Positions 39,196 through 48,904 are shown, counted from the stretch's first letter. The stretch: DNA of 64,000 bases from an uncultured Clostridia bacterium (GCA_947625555.1 CANQOT010000008.1:1-64000), one strand, 5' to 3'. Numbers and translations are program-made. The notes: generated by a model from the letters alone, not told the origin.

Positions 39196-39480
39196 GTGAA
39201 ACTTTCGCTCTGTCGGCCTAAATACTACCGCGTGAAGAAGGGGCAGACGCTCTCTGCCGTCGCAAAGGCCTTTGGTCTGCCGCCCCGCATCCTTGCCGTG
39301 GAAAACGCCCTTAAAGAGGAGCTCTTCGAAGGGCAGATCCTCACGATCCCCCCGTGCGAGGGGAATCTCTACACCGTGCAGGGGGGCGAGAGCAAGACCC
39401 TCCTCTGCGGCTCGGCGGAAAATTTCGAGAAAAAGAACAAGACGGCCTGCCTCTATATCGGGCAGACCGTAGTGCTGTAA
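39196..39480 (+). CDS. LysM-domain protein
   Basis: YYRVKKGQTLSAVAKAFGLPPRILAVENALKEELFEGQILTIP; GTG start assumed. Confidence 0.75.
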   Translation: MKLSLCRPKYYRVKKGQTLSAVAKAFGLPPRILAVENALKEELFEGQILTIPPCEGNLYTVQGGESKTLLCGSAENFEKKNKTACLYIGQTVVL

Positions 39481-39535
39481 GTGCATTTTATCGTGAAAAA
39501 TCTATTATTTTTACGATAAAAGTTTAATTTTCGAC

Positions 39536-39559
39536 TTATTTCGATAAATATCGAAATAA
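39536..39559. repeat. Palindrome TTATTTCGATAAATATCGAAATAA
   Basis: 11-bp perfect arms, AA loop; near-identical copy at 62306-62328. Confidence 0.85.
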
Positions 39560-39665
39560 AATTTTGCGCCTCATATGGGCGCAAAAAACGCGCCTGTGAA
39601 CACTTTTCCCGCCCGCCTTCATACAATGCAGTAAACCGACAAGGTTTTTTATACGGAGGTAACCA

Positions 39666-40319
39666 ATGTCATTTTTTTCCAATTTTTCATCGGACCACTG
39701 CCCCGGAACCATCTCGGGCAATCCGTTGAACGGTCTTTGCGAAAAGGTGTGTATCCAGGCGGAGAAGATCTTCGACGCGGGCATCATCCAGACGCGCCTC
39801 GAAAATTATACCGCCGTGCCTGTAAATCCCGTTCCCGCCAATCCTACATATCCGCTCACCTTCGTGAGCGCCCGCTCGACCTCATCGGTGGGGACGGTCA
39901 CAAACGTCAACGTCGACCGTCAGGGGGACGGGTGCCTCTCCCGCGTGCAGGCGACGGTCACCATTCCCATCGAGATCGCCTACGTCGACGCGAACGGCGT
40001 GGAGGGGATCGCGACGAGCTCCATCGTCCTCAATGAAGATGTCCTCATGTACGTACCGCCCGCATCCGTCATGCCCTTCACGGTGACGAGCGTCGCATCG
40101 TGCGTCTCGCCCGAGGGGACCTTCGACCCCACGACGGGCGCTTTCACCATCTCGGCGTGCGTCACCTGCATTTTGAAGGTGGCGATGCAGGTCGAACTCC
40201 TCGTCCCGAGCTACGGCTATTCGGCCATTCCCCCCGCACAGGAATACACGCAGGAAGTCTGCACGGGCTTCTTCGAGCTCCCGCTCTATCCGCAGGGCAG
40301 GGCTTGCAGCAAAAAGTAA
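39666..40319 (+). CDS. Cys-containing exported or coat-like hypothetical protein
   Basis: MSFFSNFSSDHCPGTISGNPLNGLCEKVCIQAEKIFDAGIIQTRLENY; RBS ggaggt; coat assignment by general resemblance only. Confidence 0.6.
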   Translation: MSFFSNFSSDHCPGTISGNPLNGLCEKVCIQAEKIFDAGIIQTRLENYTAVPVNPVPANPTYPLTFVSARSTSSVGTVTNVNVDRQGDGCLSRVQATVTIPIEIAYVDANGVEGIATSSIVLNEDVLMYVPPASVMPFTVTSVASCVSPEGTFDPTTGAFTISACVTCILKVAMQVELLVPSYGYSAIPPAQEYTQEVCTGFFELPLYPQGRACSKK

Positions 40320-40346
40320 CGCGGAACCTCTCTACGGAATCGGAAA

Positions 40347-40371
40347 AACGACCCCTCGGGGTCGTTTTACT
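40347..40371 (+). terminator. Intrinsic terminator
   Basis: AAAACGACCCC-TC-GGGGTCGTTTT. Confidence 0.8.
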
Positions 40372-40380
40372 TTGCAATGC

Positions 40381-40409
40381 TTGACAGATTTTCCTAACTC
40401 GCATACAAT
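40381..40409 (+). promoter_or_regulatory. SigA-type promoter for cysK
   Basis: TTGACA-17 bp-TACAAT. Confidence 0.8.
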
Positions 40410-40434
40410 ATAGGTGAAATTTTCGGAGGCAATT

Positions 40435-41358
40435 ATGTTGTATCATTCCATCACCGAGACGGTCGGGCACACGCCCCTCGTCGAACTTGCAAACTACGAA
40501 AGGGCGCACGGCCTGAAAAGTAAACTTTACGCAAAACTCGAATGTTTCAATCCCGCAGGCAGCGTGAAAGATCGGATCGCACTCGCCATGATCGAGGACG
40601 CCGAAGAGAAGGGCCTCTTGCAAAAAGGGGCGACCCTCATCGAACCGACGTCGGGCAATACGGGTATCGGAATTGCGGCGATCGGCGTCGCAAAGGGGTA
40701 CCATGTCGTGATCGTCATGCCCGAAACGATGTCTGTCGAGCGCAGGAAGTTGATTTCGGCATACGGCGCTGAGCTCATTCTCACCGAGGGCGCAAAGGGC
40801 ATGAAGGGCGCCATCGCACGGGCGGAGGAACTCAAAAACGCCACCCCGGGCAGCGTCATTTTGGGACAGTTCACGAACCCCGCCAACCCCGCCGTCCACT
40901 ATCGGACGACGGGCCCCGAAATTTGGGAAGATACCAAGGGGGGTGTGGATATTTTTGTCGCAGGCGTCGGAACGGGCGGCACCGTTACGGGCGTGGGAAA
41001 GTATCTCAAAGAAAAGAACCCCGCCGTGAAGATCGTCGCGGTCGAGCCCGCCTCTTCGCCCGTTCTTTCCAAGGGCGTCGCGGGCGCACATAAGATACAG
41101 GGCATCGGCGCGGGCTTTGTGCCGGACACCTTGGATACGAGCGTGTACGACGAGGTGATCGCCGTCGGGAACGAGGACGCTTTTGCGGCGGGCAGGGAGA
41201 TCTCGAAAGAAGGTTTTCTCGGGGGGATTTCCTCGGGCGCGGCGCTCTACGCCGCCACCATGCTCGCGATGCGGCCTGAAAATCAAGATAAGACCATCGT
41301 CGTCCTCTTCCCCGACGGCGGCGAAAAATACCTTTCGACAGCCTTGTTTGAAGGATAG
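40435..41358 (+). CDS. cysK: Cysteine synthase (O-acetylserine sulfhydrylase)
   Basis: ITETVGHTPLVEL; NPAGSVKDRIALAMI; EPTSGNTGIGIA; GTGGTVTGVGKYLKE. Confidence 0.95.
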   Translation: MLYHSITETVGHTPLVELANYERAHGLKSKLYAKLECFNPAGSVKDRIALAMIEDAEEKGLLQKGATLIEPTSGNTGIGIAAIGVAKGYHVVIVMPETMSVERRKLISAYGAELILTEGAKGMKGAIARAEELKNATPGSVILGQFTNPANPAVHYRTTGPEIWEDTKGGVDIFVAGVGTGGTVTGVGKYLKEKNPAVKIVAVEPASSPVLSKGVAGAHKIQGIGAGFVPDTLDTSVYDEVIAVGNEDAFAAGREISKEGFLGGISSGAALYAATMLAMRPENQDKTIVVLFPDGGEKYLSTALFEG

Positions 41359-41395
41359 GGTCTGCGCTTTCCCACGAGAGAGGAAGATTTTTGCA

Positions 41396-43036
41396 TCAAA
41401 CCTTCGAAGGGTCGCCGAGGAGGGTGGAAAAATTCGTGTAGACGACGAACCCCGCCTTCGCCTTGGGCGGCTTTTTCACAAATTTGACGAGGCAGTAGTC
41501 GACGGGGATCTTATCGCCGTTTGCATCGGAGTACTTCGCACAGACATTGGCGGCAAAGGCAAGTACCATGTCCGAGGGAGAATGCCCGTTTGTGCGAATG
41601 ATGACGTGGCAGGAATGGTACCTTTGGGCGTGCAGCCAGATATCTTCGGGCGCGGCACGGCGCAACAGGGCGTCGTTTTGCAGGTTGTTTCGCCCCGCAT
41701 ACACTTGGAACCCGCCGCATTCGAAGGTGCGGAAGGGGATCTCGGGCTTGGCCCTTTTGCGCTTTTCCTCGCGGACCTTCAACAGGCCGGCCGTTTCGAG
41801 TTCTTCGGCGCAGGAGAGAAGGTCCACCCCGCTCTCCGCCGAGAGGATGGCGGCCTTCAAACTTTCGAGATATTCGAGTTCGGCCTCCGTTTCCGCCTCC
41901 TGCGGGGCGAGCATTTCGAGGGTACGCTTTTGCTTTCGGTAGCGCTTGAAGTAGCTTTGCGCGTTTTGGGAAGGGGTAAGCTGTGCGTCGAGTTTGATCT
42001 TGACCGTCCCGCCCTTTTCGTCATAGAAGTCGGGAAGTTCGCACCCCTCCATGCCGCGGGTGAGGGCATAGAGGTTGGCGGTGAGCAGTTCCCCCTTGAT
42101 GCGCAGGCTCTCGCAGTCGGCGCACTCCTTTTTCTTTTCGAGGATCTGGGCGAGGCGTTTTTCATGTTTTTTGACCGCCGTCTGCACGGCGGTAAGGAGC
42201 CGCCGCCTCTCTGCATCGTCCCGTTTGAAGGCGCGCCGCCGCGCATAAAAGTAGGTCTGCGCCTCCGAGAGGGTGGGGAAGGAGATCCCACCCTCGACGC
42301 TCCGCGCATAAAAATCGACGGGCTTTCCGTCCCGTTCGACGACGCACGGGCATACCATGTCCGAGAAGATATACCTCTGAACGTGTTCGCAGAGGCCTCC
42401 GCCCGCATAGCTTCCGGCGATCGCCTCGGCCGTCGAGAGGGCAAGGCCCGAGATCCGCGTGAAGAGGAACTTGCCGAGATCGCCGCTCGCCCCTTGGAGC
42501 ACGGCGCGCAGGGCTGCCCCATCGGAAGGGTCGGCTTTATCCTGCGGGGCGGGGAGGACGTATTTCGCCCCCGAAAATATGGTGCGCCGCGCGCCGCCGT
42601 CGAGCGCCGTCGTTTTGAGCGCACCGAGGATGATCCCGTTTTCCACCAGAATGAGGTTGGAATATTTGCCCATCACTTCGAGATAGAGGTCGCGTTCGGC
42701 CTCCGTAAAATCCGAGAAGGAGCGGAGTTTGAAGCGCAGGATGCGTTCGAATCCCACGAGTTCCACGCCGCAGATCTCCGCGCTCTGCAACCGTTTGCGC
42801 AGCAGCATGCAGAAATTGGGCGCGACGAGCGGGGGTTCCTCCCCGTCCTCCCCGAAGTAGGCCCCGCAGTCCTGCGCATTGGTGTTCAGAATGAGTTTAA
42901 CGGTGCGCTTTCCCGTGTATATAATGAAAAAGACCTCGTCCTTCGAGGGTTGGACGATCTTATTGATGCGCCCTCCCGTGAGCGTGCCACACAGTTCCTT
43001 TGCGTTAAGGCGCAGGGTAAAAGCATCTTGCGGCAT
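41396..43036 (-). CDS. rqcH: NFACT/Rqc2-family protein (RqcH, fibronectin-binding-like)
   Basis: MPQDAFTLRLNAKELCGTLTGGRINKIVQPSKDEVFF; C-terminal 'YAGRNNLQND...DIWLHAQRYHSCHVII'. Confidence 0.9.
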   Translation of the reverse strand: MPQDAFTLRLNAKELCGTLTGGRINKIVQPSKDEVFFIIYTGKRTVKLILNTNAQDCGAYFGEDGEEPPLVAPNFCMLLRKRLQSAEICGVELVGFERILRFKLRSFSDFTEAERDLYLEVMGKYSNLILVENGIILGALKTTALDGGARRTIFSGAKYVLPAPQDKADPSDGAALRAVLQGASGDLGKFLFTRISGLALSTAEAIAGSYAGGGLCEHVQRYIFSDMVCPCVVERDGKPVDFYARSVEGGISFPTLSEAQTYFYARRRAFKRDDAERRRLLTAVQTAVKKHEKRLAQILEKKKECADCESLRIKGELLTANLYALTRGMEGCELPDFYDEKGGTVKIKLDAQLTPSQNAQSYFKRYRKQKRTLEMLAPQEAETEAELEYLESLKAAILSAESGVDLLSCAEELETAGLLKVREEKRKRAKPEIPFRTFECGGFQVYAGRNNLQNDALLRRAAPEDIWLHAQRYHSCHVIIRTNGHSPSDMVLAFAANVCAKYSDANGDKIPVDYCLVKFVKKPPKAKAGFVVYTNFSTLLGDPSKV

Positions 43037-43163
43037 AGCGGCCTCCTTGTTTCCGATACCATGATTATAACGGAAAAAAGCAAAATTGTAAATAAAAACG
43101 CTTTTCTTTTCGGGCGCGATATGGTAAAATATACCGTGCAAAAAAGCATTGCAGGAGTAAAAT

Positions 43164-44471
43164 ATGAAATACGAAGTTGTTACCGCAGAAAAGAGCACCG
43201 TTAAGATCACGATGACCTTCACCTCCGAGGAATGGACGGAGGCCAACACGAAAGCCTATCTCGAAAATAGGCACAAATACGCCGTAAACGGCTTCCGCAA
43301 GGGCAAGGCGCCCAAGTACATCCTCGAGAGCTTCTACGGGAAGGGCCTCTTCTACGAAGCTGCGCTCAACATCCTTTTTTCGGAGAATTACGATAAGATC
43401 CTTGAAGCGGAGAAGGAGAACTTCACGGCGGTGGGCGAACCCGAACTTTCCCTCATCGACGAGTTCTCCGAGACCAACGTCGGCATCGTCGCCGTGACGC
43501 CCGTAAAGCCCGACGTCACCCTCGGCGCCTACAAGGGTATAAAAATTCCGAGGTATGAGTATAATGTTACGGACGTCGACGTCCAGAACGAGATCGACAA
43601 GCACCGCGAACAGATCGCGCAGAGCATCGAGGTCACCGACCGCCCCGCCGCGCTCAACGATACCGTCAATATCGACTTTTTGGGCACGATCGACGGGACG
43701 CCCTTCGACGGCGGCAGCGCAGAGGGCTTCGACCTCACGCTGGGCTCCGGGCAGTTTATTCCCGGGTTCGAAGAAGGCGTCGTCGGCATGCAGCTCGGCG
43801 AGAAGAAGGATATCGAAGTCACCTTCCCCGAGGACTATCAGGCAGAAAATTTGCGCGGCAAGCCCGCCGTCTTTACCGTGACGCTTCACAAGATCACGGG
43901 CAAACAGCTCCCCGCGCTCGACGAGGAATTTGCCAAGAAGATGGGCGCGGAGAGCGTCGAGGCCTACACCGCCAAAGTGCGCGAACGCCTCGTAAAGAAC
44001 GCAAAGTCGCGCGGCACCAACGAGACGGAGAACGCCATTCTCTCCGAGATCGCCAAGACTTCCTCCGCCGAGATCCCCGATGCGATGGTGGACGCCGAGG
44101 AGGAACGCTCCCTGCAACGCGTGGAATATAACCTCATGTATCAAGGCGTCAAGCTCGACGATTACCTCAACTACCTCGGCACGACGCGCGAGGAGTATAA
44201 GAAGCAGTTCGAAGCGGACGCCAGGGCGGCCGTCTTGCAGCAGCTCATCCTCGAAAAGATCATCAAAGTGGAGAAGATCGAAGCGAGCGAAGAGGAGATC
44301 GAAGATAAGATCGCGGAGCAGGCGGCGTCCGTCGGCAAGGAGGCCGAGGAATACAAGAAAACGATGGATCCCCGCCAGAGGGAATATATCGAAAACGACA
44401 TCAAAGTGACGAAGGCATTCGACTTCCTCATGCAAAATAACGAAATGGTAACAACGGAGGAGAACGCATGA
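43164..44471 (+). CDS. tig: Trigger factor
   Basis: [30 protein letters not shown]-type domain; followed by clpP-clpX. Confidence 0.94.
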   Translation: MKYEVVTAEKSTVKITMTFTSEEWTEANTKAYLENRHKYAVNGFRKGKAPKYILESFYGKGLFYEAALNILFSENYDKILEAEKENFTAVGEPELSLIDEFSETNVGIVAVTPVKPDVTLGAYKGIKIPRYEYNVTDVDVQNEIDKHREQIAQSIEVTDRPAALNDTVNIDFLGTIDGTPFDGGSAEGFDLTLGSGQFIPGFEEGVVGMQLGEKKDIEVTFPEDYQAENLRGKPAVFTVTLHKITGKQLPALDEEFAKKMGAESVEAYTAKVRERLVKNAKSRGTNETENAILSEIAKTSSAEIPDAMVDAEEERSLQRVEYNLMYQGVKLDDYLNYLGTTREEYKKQFEADARAAVLQQLILEKIIKVEKIEASEEEIEDKIAEQAASVGKEAEEYKKTMDPRQREYIENDIKVTKAFDFLMQNNEMVTTEENA

Positions 44472-45061
44472 ACGAAAAGAACGTACTCATTCCCTACGTC
44501 GTCGAGCGCACCTCGGGCGGCGAGCGGAGCTACGACCTCTATTCGAGACTTTTAGAGGACAGGATCATCTTCCTCTCCGGCGAGATCGACGATGCGACGG
44601 CGAACACCGTCGTCGCCCAGCTCATCTACCTCGAAGGGAAGGACCCGACCAAGGACGTCATGCTCTACATCAACAGCCCGGGCGGTTCGGTGACGGCGGG
44701 CATGGCGATCTACGATACGATGAACTATATCAAGTGCGACGTCTCGACGATCTGCATCGGCCTTGCCGCATCCATGGGCGCATTTTTGCTCGCGGCGGGG
44801 ACGAAGGGCAAGCGCTATGCGCTCAAAAACAGCGAGATCATGATCCACCAGCCCCTCGGCGGCGCGCAGGGTCAGGCGAGCGACATCAAGATCCAGGCGG
44901 AGCACATCTTGCGCATCAAGGATAAGATGACGCGCATCCTCGCCGAGAACACGGGCAAGCCGTACGAGACCATTGCCCGCGACACCGACAGGGACAACTA
45001 TCTCTCCGCCGACGAGGCCTTAGCCTACGGCCTCATCGACAGGGTCTACACCAAGCGGTAA
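44468..45061 (+). CDS. clpP: ATP-dependent Clp protease proteolytic subunit
   Basis: [55 protein letters not shown]. Confidence 0.96.
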   Translation: MNEKNVLIPYVVERTSGGERSYDLYSRLLEDRIIFLSGEIDDATANTVVAQLIYLEGKDPTKDVMLYINSPGGSVTAGMAIYDTMNYIKCDVSTICIGLAASMGAFLLAAGTKGKRYALKNSEIMIHQPLGGAQGQASDIKIQAEHILRIKDKMTRILAENTGKPYETIARDTDRDNYLSADEALAYGLIDRVYTKR

Positions 45062-45133
45062 AAACGCATCAGACGCAAAACGGGCATACCATGTCCGAAA
45101 GCGCCCCCCTCTAAAACGTAAAGCAGGTTTCCT

Positions 45134-45194
45134 CGTAAATTTCTTTGCCCATGATTTGCCCCGCAGGGAGCTTCTATATGGAAGAAATTTACGA
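45134..45194 (+). promoter_or_regulatory. Inverted repeat in clpX leader
   Basis: TCGTAAATTTCTT (45133-45145)/AAGAAATTTACGA (45182-45194). Confidence 0.6.
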
Positions 45195-45210
45195 AACAAG
45201 GGAGTTATAT

Positions 45211-46443
45211 ATGGCAAAATACGAACAGCGTTGCTCCTTCTGCGGGAAGGAAAAGAACAAGACGAAGAAACTCATCGCAGGGCCCGACGGCATCTTCATC
45301 TGCGACGAGTGCATCGAGCTGTGCAACGATATGATGGCAAAGACGCCTTCGAACAGCCCCGCAGAACAGATCGAACTCAAAAAGCCCGCCGAGATCAAGA
45401 AGGAGCTCGACGAGTATATCATCGGGCAGGACAAGGCCAAGCGGGTGCTCTCCGTCGCCGTCTATAACCATTATAAGCGCATCAACGCCATGCTTGCGGG
45501 CGAAAAGGGCGACGACGTCGAGATCGAGAAGAGCAACATCCTCCTTCTCGGCCCCACGGGAAGCGGAAAGACCCTTCTCGCGCGCACGCTCGCCAAGATT
45601 CTCAACGTGCCCTTTGCGACCTCGGACGCGACGACGCTCACCGAGGCGGGCTATGTCGGCGAGGACGTCGAGAACATCCTTTTGAAGCTCATCCAGAATG
45701 CCGACTACGACATCGAACGCGCCCAGCGCGGCATCATCTATATCGACGAGATCGATAAGATCGCGCGCAAGGGGGAGAACGTCTCCATCACGCGCGACGT
45801 CTCGGGCGAAGGGGTCCAGCAGGCCCTTCTCAAAATCATCGAGAGCACCGTCGCCAACGTTCCCCCGCAGGGCGGCAGGAAGCACCCCCAGCAGGATTGC
45901 ATGCGCATCGATACGACCAATATCCTCTTCATCTGCGGCGGGGCGTTCGTCGGGCTCGATAAGATCGTCTCCGCCCGCAAGGACGATTCGGGGCTGGGCT
46001 TCGGCGGAAAGGTCAAGCTCGGCGCCAACGAGGTGGACTATACCCTCCTCGAAGATGTAAAGCCGCAGGACCTCACCAAGTTCGGGCTCATTCCCGAATT
46101 CGTGGGGCGCATTCCCATCGTCGTGAGCCTGCAAGCCCTCGACGAGGACGCCCTCGTGAGCATTCTGACGCAGCCCAAGAACGCCATCATCAAGCAGTAC
46201 CAGAAGCTCGTCGGCATGGACGGCGTGAAGCTGACGGTGGAGGACGAAGCCGTCCGCGAGATCGCCAACACCGCCATCCGCTTAAAGACGGGCGCGAGGG
46301 GACTGCGCACCATCATCGAGGGGCTGATGACGGACGTCATGTACGATATCCCCAGCGAGAAGAACGTGGAAGAGGTCATCATCACCCGCGATTGCGTCGC
46401 AGGCGGCGCCAAACCCAAGCTCGTCTATAAAAAGACGGCTTAA
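45211..46443 (+). CDS. clpX: ATP-dependent Clp protease ATPase subunit ClpX
   Basis: N-terminal Cys4 zinc domain CSFCGKEK...[23 protein letters not shown]. Confidence 0.96.
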   Translation: MAKYEQRCSFCGKEKNKTKKLIAGPDGIFICDECIELCNDMMAKTPSNSPAEQIELKKPAEIKKELDEYIIGQDKAKRVLSVAVYNHYKRINAMLAGEKGDDVEIEKSNILLLGPTGSGKTLLARTLAKILNVPFATSDATTLTEAGYVGEDVENILLKLIQNADYDIERAQRGIIYIDEIDKIARKGENVSITRDVSGEGVQQALLKIIESTVANVPPQGGRKHPQQDCMRIDTTNILFICGGAFVGLDKIVSARKDDSGLGFGGKVKLGANEVDYTLLEDVKPQDLTKFGLIPEFVGRIPIVVSLQALDEDALVSILTQPKNAIIKQYQKLVGMDGVKLTVEDEAVREIANTAIRLKTGARGLRTIIEGLMTDVMYDIPSEKNVEEVIITRDCVAGGAKPKLVYKKTA

Positions 46444-46446
46444 AAA

Positions 46447-46600
46447 GCTCACATGTTTTGCACGGGATGTTGCTGTCATTCCGAACCCACGCAGTGGGTG
46501 AGAACAAAATTTCGTGAGGGGTTAGCTCTTAATATCTTTCAGCTCCGTCGCCCGCGGAGCTTTTTTTGTCCTCAAAGACATTGAGGCGACAGTCGTCCCC
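46447..46600 (+). repeat. 3'-flanking repeat unit 5, degenerate
   Basis: TCATTCCGAACCCACGCAGTGGGTGAG..CAAAATTTCGTGAGGGGTTA..CTCCGTCGCCCGCGGAGCTTTTTTT..CCTCAAAGACA, directly after clpX stop. Confidence 0.8.
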
Positions 46601-46648
46601 CTTTCTTTGCCTCCCGAGAATTATTTCCCAAAAAGATAGCGGTTTTGA

Positions 46649-46677
46649 TTGAAATTTTTTGCCCGTTCGTGTACAAT
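46649..46677 (+). promoter_or_regulatory. SigA-type promoter
   Basis: TTGAAA-17 bp-TACAAT. Confidence 0.7.
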
Positions 46678-46705
46678 AGAGATATTCAGACCATCGGAGA
46701 AAATT

Positions 46706-47773
46706 ATGGCAGGAGCAGCCCTTAAAAACGTCAACAAAATCTATCCCGGCGGCGCGCAGGCGCTGTTCGATCTCGACCTCACGGTCAAGGACGGAGAATT
46801 TCTCGTCTTGCTCGGGCCCGAAAAATGCGGAAAGTCCTCCGTACTGCGCGTGCTTGCGGGGCTCGAGGAGGCCTCCACGGGCGAAGTGGAGATCGGCGGC
46901 GCGGCGATGAACGGCGTCGCACCCAAGGACCGCGATATCGCGATGGTCTTTCAGAACGCCGCGATCTATCCGCAGATGTCCGTGGCAGACAACATGGGCT
47001 TCGGGTTGAAGCTCCGCAAGGTGCCCCAGCCCGTCATCGACGTGCGCGTGCGGGAAGCGGCGGCCCTTTTGGGGCTTACCGACGTTTTGGGGAAGAAGGT
47101 CAAACAGCTCACGGCCCTGCAACGCCAGCGCACGGCGCTCGGCGCGACGATCGTGCGCGAGCCCAAGCTCGTCCTTCTCGACGAACCGCTCTCGGGTCTC
47201 GACCAGAAGCTCCGCGTGCAGATGCGCGGCGAGATCGCCAAGTTGCAGGCCCGCCTCAAAAACACCTTTGTCTATGCGACAAAGGACCCCGTCGAAGCCG
47301 TCGCGCTTGGCTCCCGCATCGTCGTCATGAAGGACGGATTCATGCAGCAGGCGGACACCGCACAGAACCTCTATGACTATCCCGTCAACCTGTTCGTGGC
47401 AGATTTTCTCGGCTCCGATCTCGAGATCGTTCGCAATGCCGAACTTGTCGAGGAGGAGGGGAATGTCGTCCTCAAACCCGAGGAGGGCGCGGACATGGTA
47501 CTGCCCGAGACCGTCAAGGCGCGTATCAAGGAAGGGTACATCGGCACGGGCAAGAAGGTCACCTACGCCTTCCGTCCCGAGGATAAAAAGGAGGAGGGCG
47601 ACCTTTCGCGCATTCTCCTCTTCGACGGCGAGACCGACTTTACCGTCCTCGGCCGCGACGACGGCTATGAGACGGACGAGGACAACGCGGAGCGCGACTT
47701 TCTCCCGCCCACGCCGCAGGAGATGAAGGAGCGTTCGGAGCGTCTCTTCAAGCACGGCAAAAAGAAGAAATAA
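46706..47773 (+). CDS. MsmK/UgpC-family ABC ATPase with degenerate signature and H-loop
   Basis: Walker A GPEKCGKSS, Walker B LVLLDEPLSGLD; signature LTALQRQR; H-loop region VYATKDPVEAV. Confidence 0.88.
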   Translation: MAGAALKNVNKIYPGGAQALFDLDLTVKDGEFLVLLGPEKCGKSSVLRVLAGLEEASTGEVEIGGAAMNGVAPKDRDIAMVFQNAAIYPQMSVADNMGFGLKLRKVPQPVIDVRVREAAALLGLTDVLGKKVKQLTALQRQRTALGATIVREPKLVLLDEPLSGLDQKLRVQMRGEIAKLQARLKNTFVYATKDPVEAVALGSRIVVMKDGFMQQADTAQNLYDYPVNLFVADFLGSDLEIVRNAELVEEEGNVVLKPEEGADMVLPETVKARIKEGYIGTGKKVTYAFRPEDKKEEGDLSRILLFDGETDFTVLGRDDGYETDEDNAERDFLPPTPQEMKERSERLFKHGKKKK

Positions 47774-47787
47774 GCATCGAGATACCA

Positions 47788-47819
47788 AAGAGCGTTTCCG
47801 TCGGGGGACGCTCTTTTGA
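47788..47819 (+). terminator. Intrinsic terminator
   Basis: AAAGAGCGT...ACGCTCTTTT. Confidence 0.7.
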
Positions 47820-47834
47820 TTTTGCGCGAATGGG

Positions 47835-47863
47835 TTGACAAAACACAAAAAACGCGCTACACT
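47835..47863 (+). promoter_or_regulatory. SigA-type promoter
   Basis: TTGACA-17 bp-TACACT. Confidence 0.75.
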
Positions 47864-47896
47864 TATCGCTGAAAGATCTTGAAGGAGGAAAGGCTC

Positions 47897-48883
47897 ATGT
47901 GGGACGTCGCTTTGGATGCGCTCATCGATACGTTGAAACTTTTCCCCTTCCTCTTTCTCTTGTATATCCTCATCGAGCTCATGGAGCACAACACCAAGGT
48001 GGGGAAGCCCTCGAAGGCCCTGACGGGCAGGTGGGCGCCCGCCCTCGGCGCCGCGACGGGCATTTTGCCGATGTGCGGGTTCTCGGTGATGGCGGCCAAA
48101 CTCTACGAGCACAGGCACGTCACGATCGGGACGCTCATCGCCGTCTTTATCGCAACGAGCGACGAGGGGCTCCTCGTCCTGCTCCTCTCCGACGGGATCG
48201 CATGGGGGCCCAAGCTCTATTCCCTCCTCGCGATGATCGGCTGCAAGCTCGCTTTGGGCATTGCGATGGGGTATCTTCTCGACGCGATATTCAAGCGCCG
48301 CCTCGCGCCCCTGCCCGAACAAAAGCACGCCCACATACACGTCGGCCACGACGAAGAGCACACCCATGTCGAGGAAGAGCACGAAGGGCATACCCATGTC
48401 GGCGATGAGGAACATGAAGATCACGACCACGGGGCATGCGCATGCGACGAGCTCTCCGCATGCGAACATAAAAAGACGAGCACGTTGCGGCTCTATCTTC
48501 TCTCGCCCCTCTTGCACGCGCTCGAAGTTGCGGCCTTCGTCCTCGCCGTCAACCTCGCCTTCGGGTATCTGTTCTACGCGCTCGGGGAGGAGAACGTCAT
48601 TAACTTTTTGCAGAATGCGGGATATTGGCTCCAACCCGTCATCTGTCCGCTCATCGGCGCCATCCCCAACTGCGCCTCCTCCGTGGTGCTCGCGGAGGTC
48701 TACGCCCTCGGGGGCATCGGGTTCGGCGGGTTCCTTGCGGGTCTCACCGTGAATGCGGGCCTCGGCTATCTCGTCCTTTTGAAGCGGGCGAGCTGGAAGA
48801 GGGGGCTCGTCATCTTCGGGTGCATGCTGCTCTTCTCCGTTGCGGTGGGGTATGCGGCGAGCGCCATTGCTCTTGCGATCTGA
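47897..48883 (+). CDS. Putative heavy-metal/arsenic-type permease with His-rich cytosolic loop (ArsP_2-like)
   Basis: Two TM bundles with GILPMCGFSVMAA and GAIPNCASSVVLAEVY motifs; linker HAHIHVGHDEEHTHVEEEHEGHTHVGDEEHEDHDHG. Confidence 0.8.
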   Translation: MWDVALDALIDTLKLFPFLFLLYILIELMEHNTKVGKPSKALTGRWAPALGAATGILPMCGFSVMAAKLYEHRHVTIGTLIAVFIATSDEGLLVLLLSDGIAWGPKLYSLLAMIGCKLALGIAMGYLLDAIFKRRLAPLPEQKHAHIHVGHDEEHTHVEEEHEGHTHVGDEEHEDHDHGACACDELSACEHKKTSTLRLYLLSPLLHALEVAAFVLAVNLAFGYLFYALGEENVINFLQNAGYWLQPVICPLIGAIPNCASSVVLAEVYALGGIGFGGFLAGLTVNAGLGYLVLLKRASWKRGLVIFGCMLLFSVAVGYAASAIALAI

Positions 48884-48904
48884 AATTATCCATACGAGGT
48901 GAAT

